This document shows positions 1-7,229 of a stretch of 7,805 nt of DNA, in pieces; the stretch's first letter is position 1, and every line of letters begins with the position of its first letter. The position numbers were made by a program, and so were the translations under genes. The notes below the pieces were generated by a model. It had not been told where the DNA came from and searched no databases. It worked only from the letters and a program-made list of their open reading frames with translations. This DNA comes from Deltaproteobacteria bacterium (lineage in GTDB: Bacteria > Myxococcota > XYA12-FULL-58-9 > JAUUZB01), in contig JAUUZB010000140.1 of the NCBI GenBank assembly GCA_030590185.1, positions 1 through 7,805 of the forward strand. The letters are read 5' to 3'.

Positions 1-1423
1 AGGCGGCGTAGGAGTTGGTCAGATCCACCAGGCGCACGCCGCCCGAACCGAGGGCGAGACCTAGGCGGTAATCGCTCGGCCGTCGATTCAAGGTCTTGAG
101 GCCGACCGCGTCGAGACGCGTGAAGACCCGGTCGAGCCCGGTACGAAAAAGCACGTCCACCGCGGCTACGTTGAGGCTCTGGGCAAGGGCCTCACGAACA
201 CGCTCCGGCCCGTGGTACTGCTCGTCATAATTCTGGGGCTGGTAGATCCCCCAGGTGTCCGGGAAGGGCCGTTCGATGTCGGCCGCGAGGCTGGCCGCGG
301 TCTCCCCGGCGGTGAGCGCCTCGGCATAGATGAACGGCTTGAGCGCCGAGCCTGGCTGACGCACGGCGGTGGCGGCGTTGAACTGACCCCATCGGGGATT
401 GTCCGTGAAGGCCGCCCCGAGCATGGCGCGGACCTCGCCGCTGGCGTTATCGATCACCACCACCGCGCCGGAGCGGCCGCCCCGGGAGTAGAGCTTCGGG
501 ACCTCGGTGGCGATCACCTCAGCGACCTCCGCCTGCAGGCCCTGGTCGATGGTCAGGGCCACCGGGCCATCGGGCGTGAGACCGAGCCGGGCGAGGCGCC
601 CCCGGGCCGCGTTGATGGCGTGAACCGCGACCGGCGGCGTGGCGTGACGCCCTACCCTGATCGGCTCAGCCATGGCGCGCCGGTGCTCGCCGTCGTTGAT
701 TACCCCGCGGCGGAGCATGAGGTTGAGCACGTAGTGCTGCCGGCCCTCGGCCGCCACCGGGTTGCGCAGCGGGTTGTAGGTGCTCGGTCCCTTGGGAAGC
801 CCAGCCAGGTAGGCCGCCTGGGCCAGGCTCAGACCACCGGCGCTGACGTTGAAGTACCGTCGCGCCGCCGCCTCGATGCCGACCGCGGTGTTGCCAAAGG
901 GCGCCCGGTTGAGGTGCTCGCGCAACAGGGTGGACTTGTCGAAGCGGCGCTCCAGCCGCAACGCCAGGTGCGCCTCGGCCAGCTTTTGTCCCACGCTGCG
1001 CGGCGGTGGTGACTCGCCTCGACGCGCCGCCCGCTCGCCGCGCAACAACCGGGCAAGCTGCTGGCTGATCGTCGACCCGCCGCTGACCACCCGTCCGGCC
1101 CAGAGGTTCTGCCAGGCCGCCCGGGCCGTGGCGCGCAGATCGATCCCGTGGTGGTCAAAGAAGCGCGCGTCCTCGGTGGAGATCACGGCGCGCACCACGT
1201 GGGGCGAGACCGTGTCGAGACCCACCGGCACCCGTCGGGTCTCGAGGCTGCTGACCTCCTCGGCGAGCTGCACCCCGTGGCGGTCGAACCAGGTCACCGA
1301 CCGGGCGCGGTCAAAGGTGACCAGCTCCTTGGGGATTGGCCAGGCGAGGCTGGCGCATAGACCGCCGATCAAGATCACCTCGGCCGCGGCGATGGCAGCC
1401 GATAATCTCATGAACGGGATCAT
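1..1423 (-). CDS. pbpC: Penicillin-binding protein 1C, N-terminal 474 residues (runs off left edge)
   Basis: Class A bifunctional peptidoglycan synthase of the inner membrane, active site facing the periplasm. No in-frame stop occurs from 1423 to the window edge. A hydrophobic segment at about residues 7-28 is the likely membrane anchor. The GT51 transglycosylase domain shows all expected motifs: EDARFFDHHG (catalytic Glu84), GGSTISQQ (115-122), RSVGQKLAE, DKSTLLREHLN and GIEAAARRYF. The transpeptidase domain has its SxxK nucleophile as S359-A-L-K362 within RQPGSALKPF, and the SxN motif as S416-L-N418. The KTG motif and the usual C-terminal PBP1C domain lie beyond the edge, so about 60% of the usual length is visible. 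The linker and the LGLALGSGGVRLVDLTNSYAA segment fit PBP1C better than PBP1A/1B, as does the upstream A2M gene. The ATG at 1423 is preferred over Met5 because of a Shine-Dalgarno sequence nine bases upstream. The gene lies 31 bases after the A2M stop, so co-transcription is likely (inference). Confidence 0.93.
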   Translation of the reverse strand, partial: MIPFMRLSAAIAAAEVILIGGLCASLAWPIPKELVTFDRARSVTWFDRHGVQLAEEVSSLETRRVPVGLDTVSPHVVRAVISTEDARFFDHHGIDLRATARAAWQNLWAGRVVSGGSTISQQLARLLRGERAARRGESPPPRSVGQKLAEAHLALRLERRFDKSTLLREHLNRAPFGNTAVGIEAAARRYFNVSAGGLSLAQAAYLAGLPKGPSTYNPLRNPVAAEGRQHYVLNLMLRRGVINDGEHRRAMAEPIRVGRHATPPVAVHAINAARGRLARLGLTPDGPVALTIDQGLQAEVAEVIATEVPKLYSRGGRSGAVVVIDNASGEVRAMLGAAFTDNPRWGQFNAATAVRQPGSALKPFIYAEALTAGETAASLAADIERPFPDTWGIYQPQNYDEQYHGPERVREALAQSLNVAAVDVLFRTGLDRVFTRLDAVGLKTLNRRPSDYRLGLALGSGGVRLVDLTNSYAA

Positions 1424-1432
1424 GGAACGGAT

Positions 1433-1437
1433 CCCTC
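1433..1437 (-). promoter_or_regulatory. Ribosome binding site of pbpC
   Basis: The minus strand reads GAGGG, nine bases before the ATG at 1423. It lies in the 31-base gap after the A2M stop codon. It decides the start: an in-frame ATG four codons further in (1409-1411) would be too distant. Its presence suggests pbpC is translated independently within an A2M-pbpC operon. Confidence 0.6.
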
Positions 1438-1454
1438 GTGCGCTTCCGCGGCGG

Positions 1455-4400
1455 CTACTTCTTCGCCTTCACGATCAACTCACGCCCCGCTGAGCGCCCC
1501 CTGATCTCCGGCTGGTACATCCGCTCCACCGTGGTCCCGGGCGCATAGTACGTCCCCGGCGTGGTCGCCTTGGTCAGGTAACGCAGCTTCAACGGGTGCT
1601 TGGCGTTGTAACTGCGCCACAGCCGCCGGAAGTGCCACTCACAGCGGTCGTCGCGTAGCTCGCGATAACGACTGCGCCACCAGCCCCAGTCGCTGCCGGA
1701 CTTGCCCTCCATCACCTTGGCGATCTCGGTGTCGGCGGTGGCCAGGGTGGTGTCGACCGGCTCGAGGCCGGCGGGCAGCGGGTCATCAACGATCACCATG
1801 CGGCCATCCTCATCGACCCAGATCCGAAGGTTGACCATCACGTAATCGCCAACCTTCACCTGCTTGCCGACCGGCTTGCCGTCGCGGTCGGTGTACTCGC
1901 GCTCGATGCGGAAGCCGTTGCTCTTGGCCGGCAGGCGCGCGGTGGCCGGATAGGCGTACTGCAAGAACCCACCGAAGTAGAGCGGCCCGTCGCCGCTGTT
2001 GGCGATGGTTACGTTGAAGGGCCCCTTGCCCAGCTCCTTGCCGCTGAGCTTCTTGCTCTCCATCTTGCCCTTGATCTCCGCAGCCTCGAACAGGGCCGCG
2101 TCGTTGACCTCGACCGTGGCCTTGGGGCGGCGACCCTCCGCCTTCAAGACCTCCACCGCCTCGGCCAGGGCCAGCAGGGTCTGGGTGACGCCCTGGGTGG
2201 CGTGGTAGGACTGCGCCCCGTCGAGATCGACCAGCCCCTTGATGACCAAGGGCACCCGCGCGTCGGTCGGTTCCACCTCCAACAGGGTGCGCAGGACCAC
2301 CGCGGTGCTGCGCAGGTCCGAATCCCAGGCCCACCAGTAGCGGTCGCGGTCGGTGGCGCGGAACTTCATGGTGCCGTTGCCCTTGACCGCGAAACGGTCG
2401 AAGTCGGCCAGCAGCGCCGTGACCCGCTCATCCTTCTTCTTGGTGCGGGTGTAGATGGCGCGGGCCAGATCGGCCTTGGCGAACAGCGGCAGATCACCCC
2501 GGGCGTCGTAGAGGGCGTTCTCGAAGCCGGGGGTGGAACGGTTGAGCTGGGCCAGCACCCGCAGGGCTCCGGTCATCCGCGCCTTGTCCTGGCGATCGAT
2601 CTTGGCGAGCTTCTTCTCCAGATAACTCGCCGGCCGCCCCAGCAGATCATCCGGCACCTTGTAGCCGAAGTGCCGGGCGGTCAGCAGCGCCTCCATGGCA
2701 TAGGCGGTCAGGTAGGGCTGCGAGCCACCGCCGCAACCCGGGTAATAATCGTAGCCATCATCGGAGCAGCGATACTTCGGCACCAAGCCGATGAACTCCT
2801 CGACCCAACCCTTGATCTTGTCGGTGGGCACCGAGGTGAAGTTGAGCTTCTCCGACAGCTCCCGGATCGCGATCAGCGGCATGATCTTACTCGCGCGCTG
2901 CTCGAGGCAGCCGTACGGGTAGCCCACCAGCTCACGCATGCGCTCCTCGAGGGACGCGACCGGCAGGTTGCTCAGGTTGATCTCGAAGCGCTGCGCCCGG
3001 GTCATCTCCGGCAGGGTCAAGGTGTGGGTCAGCTTGCCCTTCTCGAGTACCCCGGCGACCCCGATCGATTCCCGGGCTTGCAACCGCTTGACCGGCAGGA
3101 TCAACTTGACCTTGTCCCTCTTGCCCCCCATCCGGGCCGCGAAAATGATCTCCGACTCGCCCTCTACGTCGTTGGCCTCGAGATCGAATCGAAAGGCCAC
3201 CGTCTCCTTGGCGCCGACTTTCACCTTGAGCTTGCGCTCCCCCCGCACCGTGAACAGGCGCTCGTCGATCTCGAGGAGCTCGACCTCCACCTGTTGGCCC
3301 TTGCCGGAGAGCTGATTGACCACCACCCCGGCGTTGAGTCGGTCCCCGGGTCGCGCGAAGCGGGACATGGCCTGGCGCATCATCAGGGTCTTCTGCACGA
3401 TGAACTCGGTGTCGCCGCTGCCAAAGCGATCCTCGGTGGTCACCGCCACCGCCATCAAGCGATAGGTAGTCAGGGTGTCGGGTATCTCAAAGCTGTGGCT
3501 CGCCTTGCCGGTGGAGTCGGTCTCCAAACTTCCCACCCAAACCGCCACCGGGTTGAAGTCCTCACGCAGCTCGTTATCCTCCTCGTCGCCGCCGCCGCCG
3601 CCGTCCTCCTCGCCCTTGATCACCGGCGTGATGTACTTGCGCTGCCCGAGCACGTGCATGCGCGTGTCCATGGCCAGCACCGCGTAGGGTCGCGACTTGA
3701 ACAACGCCGGGATCAGGTCCGGCGTCTTGTAGGCGGTGAGCATCAAGACGCCTTCGTCCACCGCGAACAGGTTGACCTCGGCGCTAACCGGCGCGCCGGC
3801 GTGGTCCACGACCGCCACCGTGGCGGTGACCTCATCCCCGGGCTCGTACTTGCGCTTGTCCGCGGCAACGTCGACTTTCAGAATGTTCCGGGTCGGCTTG
3901 ACCTTGAGGTTCAAGTAGCCGACCGCATAGGCCGGCTTGTCCCGCTCCGGGTCCGCCTTGAGGCTTCCCTCGGGGGATATCCGACCGCGCACCACCGTGG
4001 CGGAGACGTAGACGTTCGGCGCCCAGGACGGCGGTATGTCCAGATCCACCACCCCGTTGGAGCCGATCTCCATCACCTTCTGCCAGAGGATGTCCTCCCG
4101 CTCGACGGTGACCAAGGCCAGGCCCTTTTTGAAAGGTGACGTCAGCGCTACCCGGGTGGTGGTCCCCGCTTCGACCTCCGGCGCCTCGGTCATCAGGCTG
4201 ACCTGGTTGCTCTGGTTGGATCGGCCGCCGTAGTAGTTCGGATCCCCCACCACCCAGAACCAGGTGGAGGCCCGGACCTTGCGGCCCTTGTTGTCCTTGG
4301 CCTGGACCCGCAACCGAATCGACCCACCCTTCTCCGGTGTGTACTGGCAGGTGAGCCGACCGTTGGCGTCGGTCCGGCCGTTGCAGACGTTGTCCTTTTT

Positions 4401-5108
4401 GATCTCCTCGCGCTTGTAGTCCCAGTAGATGCGCCCGCCCGGGCCCTTGCGCTTCACCGAGTACCAGTAGTCCTGGACCATGGAGACCGTGGCCTCGACC
4501 CCCTCCACCGCCTTGTCGGCGGGCGAGATCGCCACGACCTCGTAGGTGAACATCTGATCCTTTTCCTTGAGGTAGCCCCGCGGGATCAGACCAACGTGGA
4601 AGTCCGCCGGGTGGACGTGCACGGTCCGGCGGGCGCTGACGCTCTGGCCGCTCTCGTCATCCACCGTCGCCGAGATGATCAGGTTCTCGGTGCGACCGCG
4701 GTTGCCCGGATCCTTGAGCCGGCGGGTCATGGCGAAGGAGCCGTTGGAGTCGAGGGTGACCGTGTCCTCGTCGACGAACTCGCTGTAGTTCGCTCGCTCG
4801 TCGTACCAGGAGTGGTAGCTGTAGTCGGTGAAGCGGGCCTGGGGGAAGCGCTTGGAGTCGTAGGAGCCCCAGTTGCGCCGCAGGGACCAGCGCATCTCCA
4901 GACCGGAGGCCGGCGCGCCGAACAGGTAGTCGGCGTTGACCCGCACCTCGAGTTTCTGGCCGGTGATGTACTCGGTTTTGTTGGTGTGCACCGCGACCTT
5001 CATCTCGGCGCGGCGGAACTCGGCGACCTTGAACTGGCCCTGGATGCTCTTGTCCGATGTGGTCGCCACGATCCGGTAGTCGCCGATGCCCGCGTCGGTG
5101 GGGACCAC
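1455..5108 (-). CDS. Alpha-2-macroglobulin family protein, C-terminal two thirds (downstream of in-frame amber)
   Basis: This 1,217-residue frame continues the frame of the upstream part. It begins in the middle of a macroglobulin (MG) domain, and its nominal start is a GTG at 5106-5108 without a convincing Shine-Dalgarno sequence, so it is unlikely to be a free-standing gene. Order of parts: rest of the split MG domain (1-30), further MG domains (about 30-400), the bait-region domain (about 408-518) with a Gly/acidic loop KGEEDGGGGGDEEDNE, the A2M domain starting near NPVAVWVGS (about 520-610), and the thioester motif YPYGCLEQ with Cys734 to Gln737. An alpha-helical thioester domain follows to about 1030. 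The C-terminal domain ends in a KATTPGTYYAPGTT...MYQPEIRGRS stretch typical of bacterial A2Ms. Family role: a broad protease trap in the periplasm that binds covalently through the Cys-Gln thioester after bait cleavage. Cys pairs such as C242/C254 and C781/C792 could form disulfides (inference). In the joined frame, add 703 to these residue numbers. Confidence 0.85.
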   Translation of the reverse strand: MVPTDAGIGDYRIVATTSDKSIQGQFKVAEFRRAEMKVAVHTNKTEYITGQKLEVRVNADYLFGAPASGLEMRWSLRRNWGSYDSKRFPQARFTDYSYHSWYDERANYSEFVDEDTVTLDSNGSFAMTRRLKDPGNRGRTENLIISATVDDESGQSVSARRTVHVHPADFHVGLIPRGYLKEKDQMFTYEVVAISPADKAVEGVEATVSMVQDYWYSVKRKGPGGRIYWDYKREEIKKDNVCNGRTDANGRLTCQYTPEKGGSIRLRVQAKDNKGRKVRASTWFWVVGDPNYYGGRSNQSNQVSLMTEAPEVEAGTTTRVALTSPFKKGLALVTVEREDILWQKVMEIGSNGVVDLDIPPSWAPNVYVSATVVRGRISPEGSLKADPERDKPAYAVGYLNLKVKPTRNILKVDVAADKRKYEPGDEVTATVAVVDHAGAPVSAEVNLFAVDEGVLMLTAYKTPDLIPALFKSRPYAVLAMDTRMHVLGQRKYITPVIKGEEDGGGGGDEEDNELREDFNPVAVWVGSLETDSTGKASHSFEIPDTLTTYRLMAVAVTTEDRFGSGDTEFIVQKTLMMRQAMSRFARPGDRLNAGVVVNQLSGKGQQVEVELLEIDERLFTVRGERKLKVKVGAKETVAFRFDLEANDVEGESEIIFAARMGGKRDKVKLILPVKRLQARESIGVAGVLEKGKLTHTLTLPEMTRAQRFEINLSNLPVASLEERMRELVGYPYGCLEQRASKIMPLIAIRELSEKLNFTSVPTDKIKGWVEEFIGLVPKYRCSDDGYDYYPGCGGGSQPYLTAYAMEALLTARHFGYKVPDDLLGRPASYLEKKLAKIDRQDKARMTGALRVLAQLNRSTPGFENALYDARGDLPLFAKADLARAIYTRTKKKDERVTALLADFDRFAVKGNGTMKFRATDRDRYWWAWDSDLRSTAVVLRTLLEVEPTDARVPLVIKGLVDLDGAQSYHATQGVTQTLLALAEAVEVLKAEGRRPKATVEVNDAALFEAAEIKGKMESKKLSGKELGKGPFNVTIANSGDGPLYFGGFLQYAYPATARLPAKSNGFRIEREYTDRDGKPVGKQVKVGDYVMVNLRIWVDEDGRMVIVDDPLPAGLEPVDTTLATADTEIAKVMEGKSGSDWGWWRSRYRELRDDRCEWHFRRLWRSYNAKHPLKLRYLTKATTPGTYYAPGTTVERMYQPEIRGRSAGRELIVKAKK
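2898..2909 (-). other. Thioester motif CLEQ of the alpha-2-macroglobulin
   Basis: These four codons encode Cys-Leu-Glu-Gln within YPYGCLEQRAS. The context is nearly identical to YPYGCLEQTAS in E. coli YfhM as I recall that sequence. In the family the Cys and Gln side chains form the internal thioester that couples to an attacking protease. It is Cys1437 to Gln1440 of the joined frame. The motif is intact, which argues against long-standing decay of the gene. Confidence 0.93.
3588..3602 (-). repeat. (GGC)5 codon run in the bait-region loop
   Basis: Five consecutive GGC codons (GCC on the plus strand) encode Gly503-Gly507 of the downstream frame, flanked on both sides by Asp/Glu residues. The run sits just before the A2M domain, the position of the protease-sensitive bait segment. 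E. coli YfhM also carries a Gly/Asp-rich stretch there. A triplet run can change length without losing frame. Confidence 0.8.
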
Positions 5109-5129
5109 GAAGCTGCCGTGGACCGTGCC

Positions 5130-5132
5130 CTA
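5130..5132 (-). other. In-frame amber (TAG) codon interrupting the A2M frame
   Basis: The minus strand reads ELST-TAG-GTVHGSFVVPTDAGIGDY in one unshifted frame, so TAG is codon 696 of 1,920. Both flanks belong to the same MG-type beta-sandwich: the upstream side has YTERGVYRPGETV and the downstream side has GSFVVPTDAGIGDYRI. This is the normal order of a single A2M domain. The stop therefore cuts a domain rather than separating two proteins. It could be a sequencing or assembly error, a true nonsense mutation, or a codon read through by a suppressor tRNA. The base after TAG is G. Confidence 0.9.
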
Positions 5133-7217
5133 CGTCGAGAGCTCCATCTCGGCGTCGTAGATGGCGTCATCACCGTCGCCGTAGAGCCCGCGCAGGGCCT
5201 TGATCTCCACCTGACCCTCGGGTGTGGCAAAGCCGCCAGCGGTTTGGCTGCGCGCCACGGTGCGGAAGAAGACCGTCTCCCCCGGCCGGTAGACCCCGCG
5301 TTCGGTATAGACCGTGCCGACCAGGCTCGGCCCGTCGGAGCGCGCCTTTTGGCCGCCGGCGCGGAACTTCGACCAGATGAATGCCTCGTCGTCGTCGTGG
5401 GTCGCCACCAACAGCAGCGGCTGCCCGTGCAGGTTCGGGCTCTGGCCCTCTTTGGCGAGTTCAGCGGCGGAGAAAATCGCCACGCCGTTCTCGTCGGTGG
5501 TGGCGGTGGCCGCCGGCTCCCCGTCCTCTGCGAAACCAGAGAAGGCCTTGACGGTGGTGTCGGGCATGGCCTTGCCGTCGGACAGACGCGCCACGAGCAC
5601 GACCAATTGGCTCGGGGAGTACTTGGCGCTGAGCCCGATGTCGGTGACGTTCAGGAGCCGCAGCACCGGCGTGGAGATCTGAGCGCCCGACTTGGCAAAG
5701 GGCGTCACCTTGAGCAGCACCAGGCCGCCCTTGCCCTTGAGATAGGGCTCGAGGGGTACCTGGCTTACCGCCCAACCCTTGCGGCTCGGAACGGTGATCT
5801 CCTTGGTGATGGCGTTCGGGATGGTGACGTCGTCACCGAAGATCGCCCCCGGCTCGCGCCGGTCCGACTCATCCTCGCAGATCTCCTCGTCGGTCTCCTC
5901 GTCCCAGTAGCAAGTCGAGTGGTAGTAGTAGTAGCTGTCGGAGAGCCACCAGGGCAGCTCCTTCCAGGCGACCTGATCCTCGAGCTCCTCGGTCATCAGG
6001 ATCTTCCAGGCCTCGGTAAAGGGCAGCCGCGCCCCTTCGATTTTGAGCTTGGCGGTCTTGAAGACCTTCTCCTGGTGGCCGCCGCCCTGCTGGCGCTCCA
6101 AGATGTTGAACATCTTTTGGTAGGCGAAGCGCGTGGTGCCGGAGCCGGTCTTGAGGGTGAAGGTGCGTTTTTCGTTGAGGCGTTGGCCAAACCGATCGGT
6201 CACCCCGGGGCGGACGGTGATCGTGTATTCGACGTGGTCTTCGAATGCCGGCATCGGCTCGAGCCGCACCACGGTCGGTTGCGGCTGGCCCGCGCAGCGC
6301 ACCTCATCGATCAGGCTGACCTTGACGAAACGTCTGGCGTCCTCGCAGGTCACCGGGGTGGAGAACTCGAGCTTGAATGCCGGGGGCGGTTTACAGCCCT
6401 CGCAGTCGGGGCCGTTCACTACTTCGATTGGCCCGTAGGTCGCGGCGCCGCGGGAGATCAAGGCGCTGGTGGTGATCGGACCCGCCGGTTCGATCGCTAC
6501 GGAGAGACCGGAGGCGATCTGGATGCTCAGGTCGGTGTGCTTGGGCCAGCCGGGATCGGGCGTGATCAGGATGCGGTCGGTGGGGTCCTCGTCGGGGAAG
6601 GCGAGCTTGGCGGGCAGAGGCCGCAGGTCGCCGCCGGCCATGGGTCGGCCGGTGACCGAGAGGAGGGTTTTGAGGCGGGCGACTCTTTCTGGGAAGCGCA
6701 GCTGGACGAGCAGACGGTCTTTGAGGTTCAGGTTCTTGACGATCCGATCGCCCTTATCGGGGAAGGCCTCGCCCGATGGGTCGGCGGGGGTTTCATCGAG
6801 CCGGTACAGCGCGGTGATGCCGTTGGTCTCCGAGGTGAAGGAGAAGGAGTGATCGTCCTTGAGGACGTGCTCGCCGTTCGCCGAGCGCAGACCAGCGTCC
6901 ACGGTGACCCGGTAGATTTGGGCAGGGGGGACCTTGTCTGCGAAGTGGTACTGGAGGGTGTTGGGGCTCGGGAAGCGCAGCTGGCCCGGGACCCGGGGGT
7001 CGATGGTGAAGGTGAGGTCCTTGGGCTCGGGTTTGGCGGCGTCGGGATCGACGATGGGGTGATCGAAGCGGACTTCTACCCAGAGCGGGACTGCCTGGAG
7101 TTCGCCCTTCGGGGAGCTGTATTGAACTTCTAGCGGCTCACCTAGGTGACAGGCGGTGGCTAGGGCGGAAAGCACAACCCAAAACCACAGGGCTGACAGC
7201 TGCGACAGGCGCTTCAT
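5130..7217 (-). CDS. Alpha-2-macroglobulin family lipoprotein, N-terminal third (ends at in-frame amber)
   Basis: This 695-residue frame is the N-terminal part of a YfhM-type periplasmic protease-trap protein. Residues 1-22 are a lipoprotein signal peptide (K2, R3, a hydrophobic core, then ATA before the lipidated Cys23). His at +2, rather than Asp, predicts outer-membrane sorting under enterobacterial Lol rules. Residues about 29-140 look like a bacterial Ig-like domain (VRFDHPIVDP..., SPNTLQYHF, YRVTVDAGL, FSFTSE). Two more beta-rich modules follow; the second contains a Cys cluster (C272, C275, C291, C308). Residues about 424-460 form an unusual Tyr-rich, acidic insertion (YYYY at 429-432, Cys436, Cys447). 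MG domains come next, including YTERGVYRPGETVFFR near the end. The ATG at 7217 is supported by an AGGAG six bases upstream and by the signal peptide. The translated part alone lacks bait region and thioester and could not work as a trap. With the downstream part the protein would be about 1,920 residues, longer than the roughly 1,650 of E. coli YfhM. Confidence 0.88.
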   Translation of the reverse strand: MKRLSQLSALWFWVVLSALATACHLGEPLEVQYSSPKGELQAVPLWVEVRFDHPIVDPDAAKPEPKDLTFTIDPRVPGQLRFPSPNTLQYHFADKVPPAQIYRVTVDAGLRSANGEHVLKDDHSFSFTSETNGITALYRLDETPADPSGEAFPDKGDRIVKNLNLKDRLLVQLRFPERVARLKTLLSVTGRPMAGGDLRPLPAKLAFPDEDPTDRILITPDPGWPKHTDLSIQIASGLSVAIEPAGPITTSALISRGAATYGPIEVVNGPDCEGCKPPPAFKLEFSTPVTCEDARRFVKVSLIDEVRCAGQPQPTVVRLEPMPAFEDHVEYTITVRPGVTDRFGQRLNEKRTFTLKTGSGTTRFAYQKMFNILERQQGGGHQEKVFKTAKLKIEGARLPFTEAWKILMTEELEDQVAWKELPWWLSDSYYYYHSTCYWDEETDEEICEDESDRREPGAIFGDDVTIPNAITKEITVPSRKGWAVSQVPLEPYLKGKGGLVLLKVTPFAKSGAQISTPVLRLLNVTDIGLSAKYSPSQLVVLVARLSDGKAMPDTTVKAFSGFAEDGEPAATATTDENGVAIFSAAELAKEGQSPNLHGQPLLLVATHDDDEAFIWSKFRAGGQKARSDGPSLVGTVYTERGVYRPGETVFFRTVARSQTAGGFATPEGQVEIKALRGLYGDGDDAIYDAEMELST
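7149..7151 (-). other. Lipidated cysteine codon (Cys23) of the A2M lipoprotein
   Basis: The signal sequence ends LSALATAC, a fit to the signal peptidase II lipobox with Leu at -4, Ala at -3 and Ala at -1. The TGT codon encodes the Cys that would become the diacylglyceryl-modified N-terminus. The next residue is His. Confidence 0.75.
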
Positions 7218-7223
7218 GGGCCT

Positions 7224-7228
7224 CTCCT
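7224..7228 (-). promoter_or_regulatory. Ribosome binding site of the A2M gene
   Basis: The minus strand reads AGGAG inside a purine run, GAGGAGAGG, with six bases to the ATG at 7217. This is a strong match and spacing and fixes the start codon. Confidence 0.75.
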
Positions 7229-7229
7229 C

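Noticed and set aside
212..1012. Plus-strand open frame opposite pbpC
   Set aside because: The minus strand here carries all GT51 and transpeptidase motifs of PBP1C; the plus frame is its shadow.
2202..4139. Long plus-strand open frame (645 codons) opposite the A2M gene
   Set aside because: It is antisense to a strongly recognisable A2M coding sequence; its product is low-complexity (His/Arg/Leu/Val-rich) without recognisable domains, as expected opposite GC-rich coding DNA.
1455..5108. The downstream A2M part as an independent gene starting at GTG 5106-5108
   Set aside because: It would begin mid-domain, without signal peptide and without a Shine-Dalgarno sequence, and the same frame continues upstream across one TAG. 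It is listed as a coding part but not interpreted as a separate gene.
4596..7133. Very long plus-strand open frame (845 codons) opposite the A2M gene
   Set aside because: Same reason: a mirror of the A2M codons. It crosses the amber site without meaning and has no signal, motif or ribosome binding site I recognise.
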